Source: Brevundimonas sp. Leaf363
GTDB taxonomy: Bacteria; Pseudomonadota; Alphaproteobacteria; Caulobacterales; Caulobacteraceae
Length of the DNA stretch: 64,000 nt
Assembly (NCBI RefSeq): GCF_001424025.1
Contig: NZ_LMPZ01000002.1
Span: 1,500,473 to 1,564,472 of the forward strand
Direction of reading: 5' to 3'
Position 1 is the stretch's first letter. The number at the start of each line of letters is the position of its first letter. This document shows, one piece after another, positions 22,033 to 31,590 of this stretch. Position numbers and translations under genes: made by a program. The notes beneath the pieces are model-generated. The model had not been told where the DNA came from, did no database searches, and worked only from the letters and a program-made list of their open reading frames with translations.

Positions 22033-23625
22033 TTACTCCGCGATCGGCAGTTTTTTGGGCTTGGCCACTTTCAGCCAATAGGCCAGCAGCACCTGGGCGA
22101 CGAGCACCGACGAGAACATCGAAGTGAATACGCCGATGGTCAGGGTCCAGGCGAAGCCGCGCACCGGGCCCTGGCCGAACACGAACATGATGCCGGCCGC
22201 GACCAGGGTGGTCAGGTTGGCGTCGATGATGGTGCCCATGGCCTTGTTGAAGCCGGCGTCCATGCTGGCGATCACGCTGCGACCCGCCCGAGCCTCGTCA
22301 CGCATCCGCTCGTAAATCAGCACGTTGGCATCGACGGCCACGGCGAAGGTCAGGATCAGACCGGCGATGCCCGGCAGCGTCAGCGTCGCCTGGGTCAACG
22401 ACATGGCGGCCACGATCAGGATGCCGTTGAGCACCAGGCCGATCACCGACACGCCGCCGAACAGCAGTCCGTAGGCCAGGATCATGAAGGTGACGATGAT
22501 GATGAAGCCGATGGCGGTCGACAACGCGCCCGCAGACACGGCGTCGGCGCCCAGTTCGGCCGTGACCGTCCGGCGTTCCTCGACTTTCAGCGGCGCCGGA
22601 AGCGCGCCCCCGTTAAGCAGGTTCACCATCTCCGAAGCCTCGGCGATCGTGAAGCTGCCGGTGATCTGGCCCGAGCCGCCGGTGATGGCGCCCTGGATGG
22701 TCGGGGCCGAAACGACCTTGCCGTCCAGGATGATGGCGAAGGGCTTGCCGATGTTGGCGGCGGTGGCGGCGCCGAAGCGACGCGCGCCCGCGCCGTCGAA
22801 GCGGAAGTCGATCGCAGGACGACCGCTTTGGTCGGCGCCGACCGTGGCGCGGGTCAGGTTCTCGCCCGACACCAGGACGCGGCGCTTGACCAGATAGGGT
22901 TGGCCGTTGGCGTCAGCCAGCAGCTCGGCGTCTGGCGGCACGGCGCCGGCGGCGGCTTCCTGGACCGAGTTCTCCGTATCGACCATCTGGAACGTCAGCT
23001 GGGCCGTCTGGCCGATCAGGCGTTCCAGTTCGGCCGGATCGCTCTGGCCCGGAGCCTGGATGACGATGCGGTCGGCTCCCTGGCGGACCGGGTTGATTTC
23101 CTTGGTGCCCGACGAGTCCAGACGGCGACGGATCACCTCGATGGACTGGTCGACGGCGCTGGCGCCCATGCTGTTGAGCGCCTGGTCGGTAAAGGCCAGG
23201 CGAATGCGGTTGTTGGACAGGCGGGTCGCAGCACGCTCGACCTGGCCATTCGGGCCCGGCGCGCCGATCAGGCCGCGGACAGCTTCGTACGCAGCATCAT
23301 ACCGGGCGGCGTCCGCGATCGACACGACAACGCCGCCGGTCTCGCGCTGCAGGCCGTTCGTCGAGATTCCGGCTTCCTGAAGCGTCGTGCGGACGTCCTC
23401 GACCAGATTGGAGACGCGCTTTTCGCGCATCGCCGGCACATCGACTTCCAGCAGCAGATACGATCCGCCCTGAAGGTCGAGACCCAGGTTCAGCCCGTTC
23501 TTGGGCAGGAAGCCCGGCAGGGCCGCGCGCTGGGCAGGCGACAGCAGGTTGGGCATCGCCAACAGGATGCCCAGGATCGTCGCGATGACGAGGACGATGA
23601 CTTTCCAGCGCGACAGCTGAACCAT
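22033..23625 (-). CDS. secD: protein translocase subunit SecD
   Basis: 530 residues, usual length. It is the large periplasmic-domain partner of SecF in proton-driven late translocation. Helix one is followed by GLNLGLDLQGGSYLLLEVDV, then the P1 domain (SIEVIRRRLDSSGTKEINPVRQGADRIVIQAPG) and the membrane core with LTLPGIAGLILTFAVAVDAN then VLIYERMRDE, the family's proton-relay region. The start at 23625 lies 24 bases after yajC's stop. Gene order yajC-secD-secF is conserved across bacteria, and all three are contiguous here on the minus strand. Confidence 0.98.
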   Translation of the reverse strand: MVQLSRWKVIVLVIATILGILLAMPNLLSPAQRAALPGFLPKNGLNLGLDLQGGSYLLLEVDVPAMREKRVSNLVEDVRTTLQEAGISTNGLQRETGGVVVSIADAARYDAAYEAVRGLIGAPGPNGQVERAATRLSNNRIRLAFTDQALNSMGASAVDQSIEVIRRRLDSSGTKEINPVRQGADRIVIQAPGQSDPAELERLIGQTAQLTFQMVDTENSVQEAAAGAVPPDAELLADANGQPYLVKRRVLVSGENLTRATVGADQSGRPAIDFRFDGAGARRFGAATAANIGKPFAIILDGKVVSAPTIQGAITGGSGQITGSFTIAEASEMVNLLNGGALPAPLKVEERRTVTAELGADAVSAGALSTAIGFIIIVTFMILAYGLLFGGVSVIGLVLNGILIVAAMSLTQATLTLPGIAGLILTFAVAVDANVLIYERMRDEARAGRSVIASMDAGFNKAMGTIIDANLTTLVAAGIMFVFGQGPVRGFAWTLTIGVFTSMFSSVLVAQVLLAYWLKVAKPKKLPIAE

Positions 23626-23649
23626 GGCGGGTTACCGGCGAGGCCGGCT

Positions 23650-23970
23650 TCAGGCCTTGGTGTCGTTGGCGGCGGCGATCGCCGTGCGGTTGCGCACTTC
23701 GGAGATCATGCCTTTCACGACACGGACGTTCACGCCCTGGGCGATCTCGACCATGGCTTCGTCGTTCTCGACGCGGGTGATCTTGCCGATCATGCCGTTC
23801 GACAGGGTGACCGTGTCGCCGCGCTTGATCGCCGAGATCTGCACCTGATGCTCCTTGGCGCGCTTCTGCTGCGGCCGGATCATCAGGAAGTAGAACAGGA
23901 CGAAGATGGCGATGATCGGCAGGAACTGCACAACCATGCCCATCATGCCGCCGTCAGCCGGAGCGCCCAT
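23650..23970 (-). CDS. yajC: preprotein translocase subunit YajC
   Basis: 106 residues. YajC is the small single-helix partner of SecDF. The N-terminal hydrophobic segment (about 9-28, FLPIIAIFVLFYFLMIRPQQ) carries the family hallmark FYFLMIRPQQK, followed by the soluble domain KEHQVQISAIKRGDTVTLS and GMIGKITRVENDEAMVEIA. The start codon at 23970 gives MGAPADGGMMGM. It lies 99 bases after the LytM gene and 24 before secD, so it shares the operon. Confidence 0.96.
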   Translation of the reverse strand: MGAPADGGMMGMVVQFLPIIAIFVLFYFLMIRPQQKRAKEHQVQISAIKRGDTVTLSNGMIGKITRVENDEAMVEIAQGVNVRVVKGMISEVRNRTAIAAANDTKA

Positions 23971-24069
23971 ACGATAATCTCCCCGCGTGGGCGGCCCTTG
24001 CCGGCGCCCCTGAAAATGAGGCGCGGAACCTAGTGGCGGTCGCCCCCGATTGCAACGCGGCGGATCGGC

Positions 24070-25122
24070 CTATCGCGGGAGGACGCTCTGGGGGTCGACC
24101 GCGACCGGTTCGTCGCCCTGCATCCGGCGCGCTTCGAAGTGCATTGAGGGGCGGCCGTCTCCGGCCGTCGCGCCGACCGTGCCGATGACCTGGCCCGCCC
24201 GCACGTCGGCGCCGTCGTCCACGCTGGACGAGCCCAGGTGGCCATAGACCGTGCGCCAACCGTCGCGGTGAACGATCAGAACCGTGAGCCCCTGCCCGAC
24301 CAGTTGATCGCCGACGTAGGCCACGCGACCGGCGGCGGCGGCCCGCACCTCTGCGCCTTCGGCGGCGGCGATGTTGATCCCGTTGTTGCGCTCGCCCATG
24401 CCCGCGGGTCCAAAGCGCCGCACGATTTCGCCACGCACCGGCCACTGGAACTGGGTCGAACCGGTCGACACCGGCGATGGCATGGCTGCGTTCGAGACGG
24501 GCGGCGCAACGACCGACTGGGTCGGCAGCGAGCGCGGCGCGGGCGGATTGCCGGACGGCGGCGGCGGCGGCGGCGGGGGCGTCGCGCCGCTTTCCAGCAC
24601 CATCACGCCAACGGGTGAGGGGCCGGTCGCGTACGGATCAGAGCCGACGTCCACGGCCGTGTCAGGCAGGCGGAGCGCCTGCCCCGACGAAATGGCGGCG
24701 CGCGGACCCAGGTTGTTCAAATCGATCAGCGTCTGGACCGGCGTCTGGAAGCGCCGCCCGACGCCCGAGATCGTGTCCCCGGGCTGAATCACATAGGCGA
24801 CGGGCGCGCCAGGCATCGACGGGATGGCCGAAACCGGCGGGCGCGAGGGCGCCGGCGTGCTGGCGGGCGGCTGATATGTCGGTTGCGGTGCGGTCGACGG
24901 ACGCGCGGCCGGCGGCGGCAGGGAGCCGCCCTCGATCGGCGCGATCGGCGCACGATCAGGCGCCGGCGGTTCATAGGGTTCGGGTTGCACCGGCTGCGGG
25001 GCCGGCAGGCTGATCGGATGCGTCGGATAGCGCGGCTCGCTGGGGTACGTCCCACACGCCGCCAGCATCATCATGCCGCAGATCAGGATCGCCGCCCGCG
25101 CGACTTGCCGTGTATCGATCAT
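24070..25122 (-). CDS. LysM and LytM (M23-like) lipoprotein, NlpD type, likely non-catalytic
   Basis: 350 residues from ATG 25122, with GGAGG six bases upstream; the 25161 ATG has none. A lipoprotein signal ends at LAAC (about 22). A Pro/Gly-rich linker includes six consecutive prolines (DNA run 24556-24579). A LysM domain (YVIQPGDTISGVGRRFQTP) near 115 binds peptidoglycan, and a C-terminal LytM fold ends MHFEARR. The metal ligands are degraded: the usual H-x-G-x-D reads NNGIN and the usual H-x-H reads SMH. This points to an amidase activator like NlpD/EnvC rather than a hydrolase. Its place after surE-pcm matches the classic nlpD position. Confidence 0.9.
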   Translation of the reverse strand: MIDTRQVARAAILICGMMMLAACGTYPSEPRYPTHPISLPAPQPVQPEPYEPPAPDRAPIAPIEGGSLPPPAARPSTAPQPTYQPPASTPAPSRPPVSAIPSMPGAPVAYVIQPGDTISGVGRRFQTPVQTLIDLNNLGPRAAISSGQALRLPDTAVDVGSDPYATGPSPVGVMVLESGATPPPPPPPPSGNPPAPRSLPTQSVVAPPVSNAAMPSPVSTGSTQFQWPVRGEIVRRFGPAGMGERNNGINIAAAEGAEVRAAAAGRVAYVGDQLVGQGLTVLIVHRDGWRTVYGHLGSSSVDDGADVRAGQVIGTVGATAGDGRPSMHFEARRMQGDEPVAVDPQSVLPR

Positions 25123-25194
25123 GCCCGTCCTCCATTCGCCCGCCGTAGCCAAGCTCGCCAATGGCGCGAAAGTTTGGCCGCCTGAAAGGGGCCG

Positions 25195-25593
25195 TCAGAA
25201 AATCACTTCGATCAGCGCGCGCCTGTTCAGCGGCTCCCGCACATGATCCGCTGTCGGCCGCGCCCGCTGCGTCGCGCCGCGCGAGTGCAATTCAATCAAG
25301 GCCGGATCGACCCCCAACGAGACCAGCTCGGTCGCCATGGACTGAGCACGACGCAGGCCCAACTCGTCGCTGAACTCGTCGGCCTCGGCCGCATCCATAT
25401 GGGCGGTGATCAGAACGCGGACCGGCTTCTCGCCCGCCATGCGGACATAGGCGGCCGCGCTGCGGGCGGCGCTGTAGCCGGCCGGCGACATATCGGCCGA
25501 GCCGTATTCGAAATAGCCGATCCATTGCGTCGCGAACGCCGGCGACGCCGCGAACATCGTGCACCCCGCTGCCAAGCCGGCCATCCAGCGCAT
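25195..25593 (-). CDS. OmpA-C-like periplasmic protein
   Basis: 132 residues from ATG 25593, with GGAGG upstream and its A shared with the pcm stop (TGATG). A signal peptide (MRWMAGLAAGCTMFAASPAF) precedes a compact OmpA/MotB-like domain. This has a short beta strand YFEYGSADMS, then a helix AARSAAAYVRM, VRVLITAHMDAAEADEF with the expected Asp, LGLRRAQSMATELVSLG, and a terminal NRRALIEVIF. The R in LGLRRA corresponds to the arginine that pairs with diaminopimelate in the family, so it may bind peptidoglycan. The domain is present without any membrane barrel. Confidence 0.78.
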   Translation of the reverse strand: MRWMAGLAAGCTMFAASPAFATQWIGYFEYGSADMSPAGYSAARSAAAYVRMAGEKPVRVLITAHMDAAEADEFSDELGLRRAQSMATELVSLGVDPALIELHSRGATQRARPTADHVREPLNRRALIEVIF

Positions 25594-26240
25594 CACCCGC
25601 CCTCCTTCGCAGTGCCCTCGACCAGGGGAACGAACCGCACTTCGGTCAGGCTCTCGCGGCGGAACGACCCGTCCGGCTGGCCGACGTAGCGATGCAGCAT
25701 CTGCACCGAGGTCCGCCCCACGGGCGCCACAAGGACCCCGCCGGGCTTCAGCTGTTTCAGCAGCTCGGTCGGTTCGCCCGGCGAGGCGGCTGTGACCATG
25801 ATCCGGTCGAACGGCGCCTGTTGCGGCCAGCCAAGGCCGCCGTCGCCGTGCTGGGTGATCACATTGTCGATCTCCAGCGTCCGCAGCTTGGCCTCCGCGT
25901 CGACCAGCAGGCTTCGGTATCGCTCCACCGAATAGACGTAGCGCGCCAGCCGGCTCAGCACCGCGCACTGATAGCCGCTGCCGGTTCCGATCTCGAGCAC
26001 CCGATGGCGCGGCTGGACGTCCAGCGCCTGGGTCATCAGGCCGACGATATAGGGCTGGCTGATCGTCTGGGCGCAGTCGATCGGCAGGGCCTGATCCTCC
26101 CACGCCTGGTCCAGGAAACGCTCGTGAACGAAGACGGCGCGATCGATCGACTCCATCGCCGCCAGCACGCGCGGGTCCGTCACCCCCTGGCGTCGCAGCC
26201 CCAGGATCAGGCGCCCGGCGCGATCGTCGTGCAGGTTCAT
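25593..26240 (-). CDS. pcm: protein-L-isoaspartate O-methyltransferase
   Basis: 215 residues, normal for Pcm. It methylates isoaspartyl residues in damaged proteins so that they can revert to normal Asp. The SAM-binding glycine loop VLEIGTGSGYQCAVLSRL (near 80) and the neighbouring family block ISQPYIVGLMTQALDVQ (near 60) are clear. The later LLKQLKPGGVLVAPVG is also conserved. The start overlaps the surE stop by four bases (ATGA), and the stop overlaps the OmpA-like start, so translation is coupled. The surE-pcm pairing is widely conserved. Confidence 0.96.
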   Translation of the reverse strand: MNLHDDRAGRLILGLRRQGVTDPRVLAAMESIDRAVFVHERFLDQAWEDQALPIDCAQTISQPYIVGLMTQALDVQPRHRVLEIGTGSGYQCAVLSRLARYVYSVERYRSLLVDAEAKLRTLEIDNVITQHGDGGLGWPQQAPFDRIMVTAASPGEPTELLKQLKPGGVLVAPVGRTSVQMLHRYVGQPDGSFRRESLTEVRFVPLVEGTAKEGG

Positions 26241-27028
26241 CCGGCGGCGACCGCCTTGGGCGGCGCTCCGCCCAGCACCTTCTTCAGGTCGTTGACGCTG
26301 GTCATGTGCGTCAGGTCGATGTGCAGGGGCGTGACCGAGATCTTGCCGTCCGCCACGGCGCGCAGGTCGGTGCCCGGCGCGAACTCCTGCCGCTTTCCGC
26401 GGAAGCTCATCCAGTAGTAGTCGCGCCCCCGCAGGTCGGTGCGCTTCACCGCATGCATCTCGCCCACGTCGCGGAAGCCCTGCCGCGTCACCTCGACCTC
26501 GGTGACGTCCTCGGGCGCCCGCGTCGGGAAGTTCAGGTTCATCACCACGCCGGGCGCCCAGCGTTGCTCCAGGAGGCGGCTTATGATCGCGGGCGCCAAC
26601 GCCTCGGCCGTCTCCCAGTGCGCGATCACCTCGTCGTGGAATCGCTCCAGGCTCTGGCTCAATGCGATGGAGCGGATGCCGAACGCCATCCCCTGCAGGG
26701 CCCCCGCGACCGTCCCGGAATAGCTGACGTCCTCGCCGATGTTGTGCCCCCGGTTGACCCCCGACAGCACCAGGTCCGGCCGCTCGGGCATCAGATCGTT
26801 GACCGCCAGCACGACACAGTCCGTCGGCGTCCCCGTCACCGCGAACCGCTGGTCACCCAGCCGGTTGACCCGCAGCGGCTCGGTCAGGGTGATCCCCCGC
26901 CCCTTGCCCGACTGCTCCACCGCCGGCGCGCACACCCAGACGTCGTCGGACAAGACGCGGGCGATGCGTTCGAGGCAAGCCAGGCCCTCGGCCTCGATCC
27001 CATCATCGTTGGTCAGGAGGATTCTCAT
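26237..27028 (-). CDS. surE: 5'/3'-nucleotidase SurE
   Basis: 263 residues. SurE is a metal-dependent phosphatase acting on nucleoside monophosphates, tied to stationary-phase survival. The metal site begins at the N-terminus with ILLTNDDGIEAEGL (3-16), followed by the Ser/Asn motif LSGVNRGHNIGEDVSYSGTV near 90. The family block YYWMSFRGK with late EFAPGTDLRAVADGKISVTP lies near 215. It follows serS after a repeat-filled gap of about 180 bases and starts a four-base overlap chain into pcm. Confidence 0.97.
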   Translation of the reverse strand: MRILLTNDDGIEAEGLACLERIARVLSDDVWVCAPAVEQSGKGRGITLTEPLRVNRLGDQRFAVTGTPTDCVVLAVNDLMPERPDLVLSGVNRGHNIGEDVSYSGTVAGALQGMAFGIRSIALSQSLERFHDEVIAHWETAEALAPAIISRLLEQRWAPGVVMNLNFPTRAPEDVTEVEVTRQGFRDVGEMHAVKRTDLRGRDYYWMSFRGKRQEFAPGTDLRAVADGKISVTPLHIDLTHMTSVNDLKKVLGGAPPKAVAAG

Positions 27029-27055
27029 CGCGCGCCAACCCTACCCTCTTCCTGA

Positions 27056-27198
27056 GGGAGAGGGCTTGAGCGCACGGCGGCAAAGCCGTCGTCCTTGCGC
27101 GAAAGGGTGAGGGGTGGGCGGCCAACCGGTGAGGGCAGTCCCCTCACCCTTTCGGCCAAGACGCATCGCCGCGCTCTGCGGGCCTCAAGCCCTCTCCC
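27056..27198. repeat. nested inverted-repeat intergenic element (REP-like), copy 2
   Basis: Outer arms are a perfect 15-bp inverted repeat (GGGAGAGGGCTTGAG at 27056-27070 and its complement at 27184-27198). Inner arms are a perfect 14-bp repeat (GAAAGGGTGAGGGG at 27101-27114 and complement at 27140-27153). Together they would fold into one long stem between serS and surE. Sequence differs from the 20931 and 30332 copies but the layout is the same. Confidence 0.75.
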
Positions 27199-27212
27199 TC
27201 TGGGAGAGGGAC

Positions 27213-28826
<1,614 letters not shown>

Positions 28827-28833
28827 TTAACGA

Positions 28834-30324
28834 ATGAACGCCTTCGCCCCCCTGCCTTTCGGTCCGCCCAATGACGACGCGATCAGCGTCGCCGCCCCGC
28901 CTCACAATCTGGAGGCGGAGCAGGCGCTGCTGGGCGCCCTGCTGTTCGACAACTCGGCCTTCGAGCGGTTGAGCGACCGTCTGCGCGGCAGTCACTTCTA
29001 CGAGCCGTTCCACCAGCGGCTGTTCGACGCCATCGAGGATCACATCCGTCAGGGCCTGTTGGCGGACCCGACCGTACTTATGGAGCGGTTCAAGCAGGAT
29101 CAGGCGTTCCAGACCTTTGGCGGCCTGCGCTATCTGGCCGATCTCGTGGACCGCGCGCCGCCCGCCGCCAACGCCGCCGACTACGCCCGCCTGGTCTACG
29201 ACCTGGCCCTACGCCGCGATCTGATCCGCATCGGCGGCGACATCATGCGCGAGGCGCCCGACCCTGCGACCGCGGCCATGGACCAGATCGAACAGGCCGA
29301 AGCGTCGCTATACACCTTGGCCGAAACCGGCAAGCCGTCCAGCGGTTTCGTCAGTTTTTCCCACGCTTTGTCCGGCGCGGTTCAGATGGCGGGCGAAGCC
29401 TACCAGCGCGACGGAAAGCTGGCCGGCCTGGCCACCCAGCTGACGGATCTGGACCAGAAGCTGGGCGGAATGCACCCCTCCGACCTGCTGATCCTCGCCG
29501 GCCGCCCGTCGATGGGCAAGACCGCGCTGGCGACCAACATCGCCTTCAACGTGGCCCGTAGCTATCAGTGGGAGCCGACGCCCGAGGGTCGCAAGACGGT
29601 CAATGGGGGCGTGGTCGCCTTCTTCTCGCTGGAAATGAGCGCCGAACAGCTGGCTATGCGGATCCTGGCCGACGCCTCGGGCGTCTCGTCCGACAAGCTG
29701 CGCAAGGGCGAGATCGACGCCGCCGACTACGGCCGTGTCCGCGACGCCGCCATCGAGATTGGTGAGGCGCCGCTCTACATCGACGCCACCGGCGGCCTGG
29801 CCATGTCCAAACTGGCGGCCCGGGCGCGGCGCCTGAAGCGCAACGAACAGGGTCTGGATCTGATCATCGTCGACTACCTCCAGCTGATCACCACGGGCGA
29901 CAACGGCGGCCAGAAAAACCGCGTGCAGGAGGTCTCCGAGATCACCGGCGGCCTGAAAGCCCTGGCCAAGGAGCTGAACGTCCCGATCATCGCCCTGTCG
30001 CAGCTGTCGCGTCAGGTCGAGCAGCGCGAGGACAAGCGGCCGCAGCTGTCGGACCTGCGCGAATCCGGCTCGATCGAGCAGGACGCGGACTGCGTCATGT
30101 TCGTCTACCGCGAGAGCTACTACCTGGGCCGCACCGAGCCGCGCGAAGGCTCGCCCGAGCACCTGCAATGGCAGGAAGACATGGACCGCCTGCGTCACCA
30201 GGCCGAGGTCGTCATCGGAAAACAGCGCCACGGCCCCATCGGCATCGTCAAACTCAGCTTCGATGAAGACACCACCCGCTTCGGCAACCTGGCCCACGGC
30301 GATCGGTACGCCAGCTACGAGTAA
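28834..30324 (+). CDS. dnaB: replicative DNA helicase DnaB
   Basis: 496 residues. DnaB is the hexameric fork helicase that unwinds DNA ahead of the replisome. The N-terminal domain has NLEAEQALLGALLFDNSAFE (about 25-44). The RecA-like motor has Walker A GRPSMGKTALATN near 223, FFSLEMSAEQLAMRI, Walker B LIIVDYLQLI and the DLRESGSIEQDADCVMFVYR block. The start at 28834 (MNAFAPLP) gives a normal N-terminus. It diverges from serS across 205 bases in which I see no clear regulatory motif. Downstream is a REP-like element, then alr. Confidence 0.98.
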   Translation: MNAFAPLPFGPPNDDAISVAAPPHNLEAEQALLGALLFDNSAFERLSDRLRGSHFYEPFHQRLFDAIEDHIRQGLLADPTVLMERFKQDQAFQTFGGLRYLADLVDRAPPAANAADYARLVYDLALRRDLIRIGGDIMREAPDPATAAMDQIEQAEASLYTLAETGKPSSGFVSFSHALSGAVQMAGEAYQRDGKLAGLATQLTDLDQKLGGMHPSDLLILAGRPSMGKTALATNIAFNVARSYQWEPTPEGRKTVNGGVVAFFSLEMSAEQLAMRILADASGVSSDKLRKGEIDAADYGRVRDAAIEIGEAPLYIDATGGLAMSKLAARARRLKRNEQGLDLIIVDYLQLITTGDNGGQKNRVQEVSEITGGLKALAKELNVPIIALSQLSRQVEQREDKRPQLSDLRESGSIEQDADCVMFVYRESYYLGRTEPREGSPEHLQWQEDMDRLRHQAEVVIGKQRHGPIGIVKLSFDEDTTRFGNLAHGDRYASYE

Positions 30325-30331
30325 GGCTTTT

Positions 30332-30442
30332 CCTCCCCATGAAATGGGGAGGGGGACCACGAAGTGGTGGAGGGGCTGGTCAAGCGCGACGTGTGTGGCG
30401 CCCCTCCGTCGCTTCGCGCCACCTCCCCATTTCATGGGGAGG
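30332..30442. repeat. nested inverted-repeat intergenic element (REP-like), copy 3
   Basis: Two 21-bp hairpins (CCTCCCCAT-3-ATGGGGAGG) at 30332-30352 and 30422-30442 are exact reverse complements of each other, including the loops GAA and TTC. Inner GAGGGGC and GCCCCTC also pair. It lies between dnaB and alr and could act as a terminator or RNA stabiliser, or be a mobile REP-type unit. Confidence 0.8.
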
Positions 30443-30464
30443 AGAGAGGCGCTAAAGCACCGCG

Positions 30465-31517
30465 ATGCCCTCCCCCGCCACGCTGTCTGTCGACCTGAGC
30501 GCCCTCGTGCGCAATTATCGGACGCTGGAACGCGTCTCCGGCCGGCCGGTGCATCCGGTCGTTAAGGCGAACAGCTACGGCCTGGGAGCCGAAGCCTGCG
30601 CCGGGCGGTTGCTGGCCGAGGGGGCGCGCACCTTCTTCGTCGCCCGCGCGGCCGAGGGTCTGGCCCTGCGGCCGGTGCTCGGCGCGGAGCCGGACATCTA
30701 TGTGCTGGACGGCTTGCACGGCGCCACCCCCGATGCGTTTCGTGCCGCCGACCTGCGCCCCGTCATCAATCAGCCGGCCCAGCTGCAGGCCTGGCTGGGC
30801 TCCGGCGGCGGCGCCTGCGGGCTGCAGATCGACACCGGCATGAACCGGCTGGGCTTCCGCGTCGAGGATGCGCCAGAGCCGTTCGCGGGCCTGGCCCTGG
30901 TGATGAGCCACCTGGCCTGCGGCGACGATCACGCCGAGCCGATGAACCGGCGCCAGCGCGACGCCTTCGCCGCCGTCTCAGCCCGCTATCCGAATGCCCT
31001 GAAATCGTTCGCCAACTCGGGCGGCAGTTTCCTAGGTCCGGACTACGCCTTCGACGCCGTGCGGCCAGGCATCTGCCTCTACGGCGGCGGCCCCGAGGGG
31101 CGGCCCGACGACCGCATCGCGCCTGTCGCGACCCTCTTGGCCCAAATCGTCCAGGTCCGCGACGTTCCGGCCGGCGAGACCATCGGCTACTCGCGTGGCT
31201 ACACGGCGGAAGCCCCCCTCCGCATCGCCACCTGCGCCACGGGCTATGCCGACGGGGTGCTGCGTTCCTACGGCGCCCGGCACGGCAAGCCCGCCGGTCA
31301 AGTCTTCGTCGCCGGCGAACTCCGCCCCATCCTCGGCCGCGTCTCGATGGACGTCTGCGCCGTCGATGTCACCGGCCTCGACGTCACGGTCGGCGACAGC
31401 ATCGAACTGTTCGGCCCCAACCGCCTGATCGACGACGCGGCCGCCGATGCGGGCACGATCAGCTATGAGCTGATCACCTCCATCACCCCTCGCGTGCCCC
31501 GCCGCTACGTCGGCTGA
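30465..31517 (+). CDS. alr: alanine racemase
   Basis: 350 residues. It makes D-alanine for peptidoglycan using pyridoxal phosphate. The PLP lysine lies in PVVKANSYGLGAEA (Lys near 36), and the catalytic tyrosine region shows GYSRGYTAEAPLRIATCATG then YADGVLRSY. LQIDTGMNRLGF and GRVSMDVCAVDV are further family blocks. The start at 30465 lies just after the REP-like element; the best purine-rich stretch is the end of that repeat, more than 20 bases away, so initiation may be weak. Confidence 0.95.
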   Translation: MPSPATLSVDLSALVRNYRTLERVSGRPVHPVVKANSYGLGAEACAGRLLAEGARTFFVARAAEGLALRPVLGAEPDIYVLDGLHGATPDAFRAADLRPVINQPAQLQAWLGSGGGACGLQIDTGMNRLGFRVEDAPEPFAGLALVMSHLACGDDHAEPMNRRQRDAFAAVSARYPNALKSFANSGGSFLGPDYAFDAVRPGICLYGGGPEGRPDDRIAPVATLLAQIVQVRDVPAGETIGYSRGYTAEAPLRIATCATGYADGVLRSYGARHGKPAGQVFVAGELRPILGRVSMDVCAVDVTGLDVTVGDSIELFGPNRLIDDAAADAGTISYELITSITPRVPRRYVG

Positions 31518-31590
31518 CCCACGCCAAAGTCGGTCGCAGCCGCTTCGGCGCCCCCTGCCACCGACGCACCTCTTCCGCTAAGCCATCCCA

